A model generated the notes under the pieces. The model did not search any database. It saw only the letters and a program-made list of their open reading frames with translations, and was not told the DNA's origin. Position numbers and translations under genes: made by a program. A DNA stretch of 64,000 nucleotides from Stutzerimonas xanthomarina DSM 18231 (GTDB lineage: Bacteria; Pseudomonadota; Gammaproteobacteria; Pseudomonadales; Pseudomonadaceae): the NCBI RefSeq assembly GCF_900129835.1, contig NZ_FQXA01000002.1:682001-746000 (forward strand). The letters run 5' to 3'. Every line of letters starts with the position of its first letter. Positions within the stretch are counted from its first letter, which is position 1. Shown here in pieces: positions 61,196 to 64,000 of this stretch.

Positions 61196-62305
61196 TCAAC
61201 GTCCGAGGGCCTTGCACAGGGCATCCAGAAAACGGAAATTTTCCGCTTCAGTGCCAATGGAAACCCGTAGGAAAGTCGGCATTCCGTAGCCCGCGACCGG
61301 GCGCACGATGACGCCGTCGCGCAGCAATGCCTGGTTGATAGGGGCCGCGTCACGGCCAAAATCGACTGCTATGAAGTTACCCTTGGATGGTATCCATTCC
61401 AGCCCCAGCTCTTTGAAACCCGCTTCCAGTTGCTGCATACCGGCGGCATTGCTGGCCCGGCTTCTGGCCAGGTATGCGCGGTCATCAAGGGCAGCACAAG
61501 CCGCGGCAAGCGCGAGGCTGTTGACATTGAATGGCTGACGCACGCGATTCAGGACATCCGCGATCTGCGCTGAACAGATCGCATAGCCCACGCGCAGCGC
61601 TGCCAACCCGTAGGCTTTGGAAAAAGTCCGAGACACCAGCAGGTTCGGGTGCGAGCCCATGAACGCCAATCCATCCGGCAGCTCCCCATCATCGGCGTAT
61701 TCGATATAGGCCTCATCGAGAACCACCAGGACATGCTCGGGTACGGCAGCCAGGAACTGCTCCAGCGCTGAGGCGCCGAACCAGGTACCTGTAGGGTTAT
61801 TGGGGTTCGCGATAAACACGACCCGGGTGTTCGCATCAATGGCGGCTAGCATGGCATCTAGGTCATGCCCCCACTGCTTGGCAGCGACAGCCTTGGCCTG
61901 AGCACCTACAGCTTGCGTAGCAATGGGATAAACCGCGAACGCATGCTCGCTGAAGACGGCATTGAGACCCGGTGCAAGATAGGCCCGCGCCACCAGCTCG
62001 AGGATATCGTTGGAGCCGTTTCCGAGTGTGACCTGCTCGATGCCGACGCCACAGCGCTGCGCCAGTTTCTGCTTGAGAACGAAACCGTTGCCGTCGGGAT
62101 AGCGGGTCAGCTCATCAAGCTGCGCACGGACCGCATCGAGGACTTTTGGGCTGGGCCCCAGTGGATTCTCGTTGCTGGCCAGCTTAACGATGGACTGCGG
62201 ATCGAGATCGAGTTCTCTGGCCAGTTCTTCCACAGGCTTGCCAGGCACATAGGGCGACAGCTTTTGCACACCTGGCTGAGCCAGCGCAAGGAAATCACAA
62301 GACAT
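61196..62305 (-). CDS. hisC: histidinol-phosphate/aromatic aminotransferase
   Basis: A 369-residue fold-type I aminotransferase. The PLP Lys is in SRTFSKAYGLAALRVGY; NPNNPTGTWF and YPDGNGFVLKQKLA are typical of HisC. Because it sits between pheA and tyrA-aroA, it probably transaminates phenylpyruvate and hydroxyphenylpyruvate (or arogenate precursors) as well as, or instead of, histidinol phosphate. Confidence 0.95.
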   Translation of the reverse strand: MSCDFLALAQPGVQKLSPYVPGKPVEELARELDLDPQSIVKLASNENPLGPSPKVLDAVRAQLDELTRYPDGNGFVLKQKLAQRCGVGIEQVTLGNGSNDILELVARAYLAPGLNAVFSEHAFAVYPIATQAVGAQAKAVAAKQWGHDLDAMLAAIDANTRVVFIANPNNPTGTWFGASALEQFLAAVPEHVLVVLDEAYIEYADDGELPDGLAFMGSHPNLLVSRTFSKAYGLAALRVGYAICSAQIADVLNRVRQPFNVNSLALAAACAALDDRAYLARSRASNAAGMQQLEAGFKELGLEWIPSKGNFIAVDFGRDAAPINQALLRDGVIVRPVAGYGMPTFLRVSIGTEAENFRFLDALCKALGR

Positions 62306-62330
62306 ATTCAGCTCCGCTGGAGCGGCAAGC

Positions 62331-62410
62331 CCGGAGCGTGAAGCCTGAAGTGCCAGGCAAACGACTTTGCTCTCGACTTCCAGCCTCAGCTGCCAGCTTG
62401 CAGCTGCTAT
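62331..62410. repeat. extragenic repeat-like segment between hisC and pheA
   Basis: The gap contains AAGCCTGAAGTGCCAGGC and CTTCCAGC-type motifs and a perfect small palindrome AGCTGC / GCAGCT at 62388-62405. The composition echoes the element in the aroC-MFS gap; both look like eroded members of one interspersed family. Confidence 0.4.
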
Positions 62411-63508
62411 TTAGAGTACTGCTTTGGGATAGGACCCCAGCACCTTCAGTGCCACCGCTTCGCGGCCGATTTTCTCCAAGACATCCTTGATCAAGGGGTC
62501 CTGGTGGTGACCGATGCAGTCGATGAAAAACACATAGGTCCATTTGCCGCTGCGCGACGGCCGCGTTTCGATCCGCGTGAGATCGATGCCATTGGAATGA
62601 AACGGCATCAACAGCTCGTGCAACGCGCCTGGCTTGTTGCGCATGGAAACGATGATCGAGGTTTTGTCGTCACCAGTAGGCGGCACTTCCTGGCTGCCAA
62701 TGATGAGGAAACGTGTGGAGTTGTCCGGACGGTCCTCGATCTTCTCGGCAATCTTGGACAAGCCGTAAAGCTGCGCCGCCATATCGCCTGCGATCGCAGC
62801 GGAATTCCACTCGCTTTTGACGCGCTTCGCCGCATCGGCATTGCTGGAAACAGCGACCCGTTCAACGTTCGGATAGTGCGCATCGAGCCACTTGCGGCAC
62901 TGCGCCAGCGATTGGGCATGCGAGTAGATACGAGTGATGCGATCCGTCTTGGTCGTCTCACCCACCAGCAAGTGATGATGGATGCGCAACTCGACTTCGC
63001 CGCAGATGACGATGTCGTGCTCAAGGAAACTGTCGAGCGTGTGGTTTACCGCGCCTTCGGTGGAGTTCTCCACCGGCACCACGCCGAAATTGACTGCACC
63101 GGCGACCACCTCACGGAACACCTCGTCGATCGCTGCCATCGGCTTGCTGATCACAGCCTGACCGAAGTGCTTAAGGGCTGCCGCCTGCGAAAAGGTACCT
63201 TCCGGACCCAGGTAGGCGACACGCAGCGGCTGCTCCAGCGCCAAACAGGACGACATGATCTCGCGGAACAGGCGCGCCATTTCCTCGTTATCGAGCGGTC
63301 CCTTGTTCAGCTCCATGATGTGCTTGAGCACCCAGGCTTCGCGCTCGGGGCGATAGAACACCGCCTCCTCTCCATCGGCCAATGATGCGGTCTTGACCCG
63401 AGCCACATCCTGGGCACAACGGGCGCGCTCGCTGATCAGCTCGAGGATCTTCTCGTCGAGACTGTCGATGCGTACACGCAGCGCCTTCAGCCGGTCGACA
63501 TCGCTCAT
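62411..63508 (-). CDS. pheA: bifunctional chorismate mutase / prephenate dehydratase
   Basis: A 365-residue P-protein. Residues ~1-90 are an AroQ chorismate mutase (RVRIDSLDEKILELISERA). Residues ~95-275 are prephenate dehydratase (LGPEGTFSQAAALKHFG, and STRFLIIG with the catalytic Thr-Arg-Phe). The remainder is an ACT regulatory domain (LHELLMPFHSNGIDLTRIETRPS) for phenylalanine feedback. It overlaps the serC stop by one base. Confidence 0.97.
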   Translation of the reverse strand: MSDVDRLKALRVRIDSLDEKILELISERARCAQDVARVKTASLADGEEAVFYRPEREAWVLKHIMELNKGPLDNEEMARLFREIMSSCLALEQPLRVAYLGPEGTFSQAAALKHFGQAVISKPMAAIDEVFREVVAGAVNFGVVPVENSTEGAVNHTLDSFLEHDIVICGEVELRIHHHLLVGETTKTDRITRIYSHAQSLAQCRKWLDAHYPNVERVAVSSNADAAKRVKSEWNSAAIAGDMAAQLYGLSKIAEKIEDRPDNSTRFLIIGSQEVPPTGDDKTSIIVSMRNKPGALHELLMPFHSNGIDLTRIETRPSRSGKWTYVFFIDCIGHHQDPLIKDVLEKIGREAVALKVLGSYPKAVL

Positions 63509-64000
63509 CAGCCGCGCTCCTTCTCGAATTCGCGCATATAGGCCACCAGTGCTTCAACGGCATCCAGGCCAACCGCATTGTAGATGGAAGCACGCATGCC
63601 GCCCACCGAACGGTGACCTTTCAGGTTGAGCAGGCCACGCGCATCCGCACCGGCCAGAAACGCCTTGTCCAATTGCTCGTCGGCCAGCCTGAACGGCACA
63701 TTCATCCAAGAGCGGGCGTTAGTGGAGATCGGATTGGAATAGAAGTCACTGGAGTCGATCACGCTATAGAGCAGCTCCTTCTTGGCACGGTTGCGCTGCT
63801 CCATCGCCTCGACGCCGCCCTGCTCTTTCAGCCACTCGAATACCAGGCCAGAGAGATACCAGGAGAAGGTTGCAGGCGTGTTGTACATGGAGCCGTTGTC
63901 GGCGGCGATTTTGTAGTCAAGCATGGTCGGACAGCTGGAGCGCGCATGACCAATCAGGTCCTCACGAACGATCACGACCACCAGGCCCGATGGGCCGATA
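63508..64000 (-). CDS. serC: phosphoserine aminotransferase (partial, C-terminal part)
   Basis: The C-terminal ~163 residues of SerC, which makes phosphoserine from 3-phosphohydroxypyruvate and also acts in PLP synthesis together with PdxB. The window starts with [14 protein letters not shown], directly after the PLP-binding lysine segment, which lies outside. [17 protein letters not shown] and [15 protein letters not shown] are diagnostic. It heads the serC-pheA-hisC-tyrA/aroA-cmk transcript. Confidence 0.96.
   Translation of the reverse strand, partial: IGPSGLVVVIVREDLIGHARSSCPTMLDYKIAADNGSMYNTPATFSWYLSGLVFEWLKEQGGVEAMEQRNRAKKELLYSVIDSSDFYSNPISTNARSWMNVPFRLADEQLDKAFLAGADARGLLNLKGHRSVGGMRASIYNAVGLDAVEALVAYMREFEKERG

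Overview
The window is ordinary chromosomal DNA of a high-GC gammaproteobacterium. It looks like the Pseudomonas stutzeri group (Stutzerimonas). The reasons are two tandem cbb3 oxidase operons followed by ccoGHIS, hemN, anr and apt; the TyrA-AroA fusion in a serC-pheA-hisC-tyrA/aroA-cmk-rpsA string; and a gene order that, as I remember it, matches P. aeruginosa around anr, dnaX, aroC and folE. I see no IS element, prophage, integron, CRISPR array, tRNA or rRNA.

Layout. 1-2752: end of moaA, a voltage-gated K+ channel with a zinc ribbon, and two small membrane proteins. 2813-6677: a caa3-type cytochrome c oxidase (CuA subunit with fused cytochrome c, fused subunits I+III, and a small membrane protein). 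6703-13611: tusA, rlmM, acnA, an Aer-like PAS chemoreceptor and an alpha/beta hydrolase. 13694-25795: two cbb3 oxidase operons in tandem (ccoNOP, then ccoNOQP) and the copper/assembly genes ccoG, ccoH, ccoI, ccoS and a TauE/SafE-like protein. 25866-30288: nadE, then hemN behind a very good ANR box, anr itself, apt and a SCO copper chaperone. 30311-33628: an ABC importer of the sulfonate/nitrate type with two binding-protein genes. 33817-38246: recR, ybaB, dnaX, pdxB. 38369-41946: norM-type MATE pump, a TauE-like exporter, a LysR regulator, rraB. 42290-48271: speE, alkA, small membrane/secreted proteins, a degenerate acireductone dioxygenase, an MFS transporter, aroC. 48422-56270: hydrolases, prmB, an isochorismatase-like protein, a Smr protein, folE, a GST, a PLP aminotransferase with a divergent MarR regulator. 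56411-64000: rpsA, cmk, tyrA-aroA, hisC, pheA and the 3' end of serC, all on the minus strand.

The dominant theme is respiration across oxygen tensions. A caa3 oxidase suits high oxygen, two cbb3 oxidases suit low oxygen, and their copper and heme supply (ccoI, ccoG, SCO, hemN) and the oxygen sensor ANR all sit within 28 kb. The second theme is aromatic amino acid synthesis (aroC; serC-pheA-hisC-tyrA/aroA).

I found no wholly new multi-gene system. The best leads are residue-level anomalies in otherwise familiar proteins. The acireductone dioxygenase has lost three of its four metal ligands and lacks the mtnB/mtnC genes I expect beside it. The HemN has Arg where a Cys reported essential in E. 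coli should be. The isochorismatase-fold protein has Ser in place of the usual nucleophilic Cys. Several strong hairpins also appear to partition operons (ccoI/ccoS, binding protein/ATPase, cmk/rpsA).
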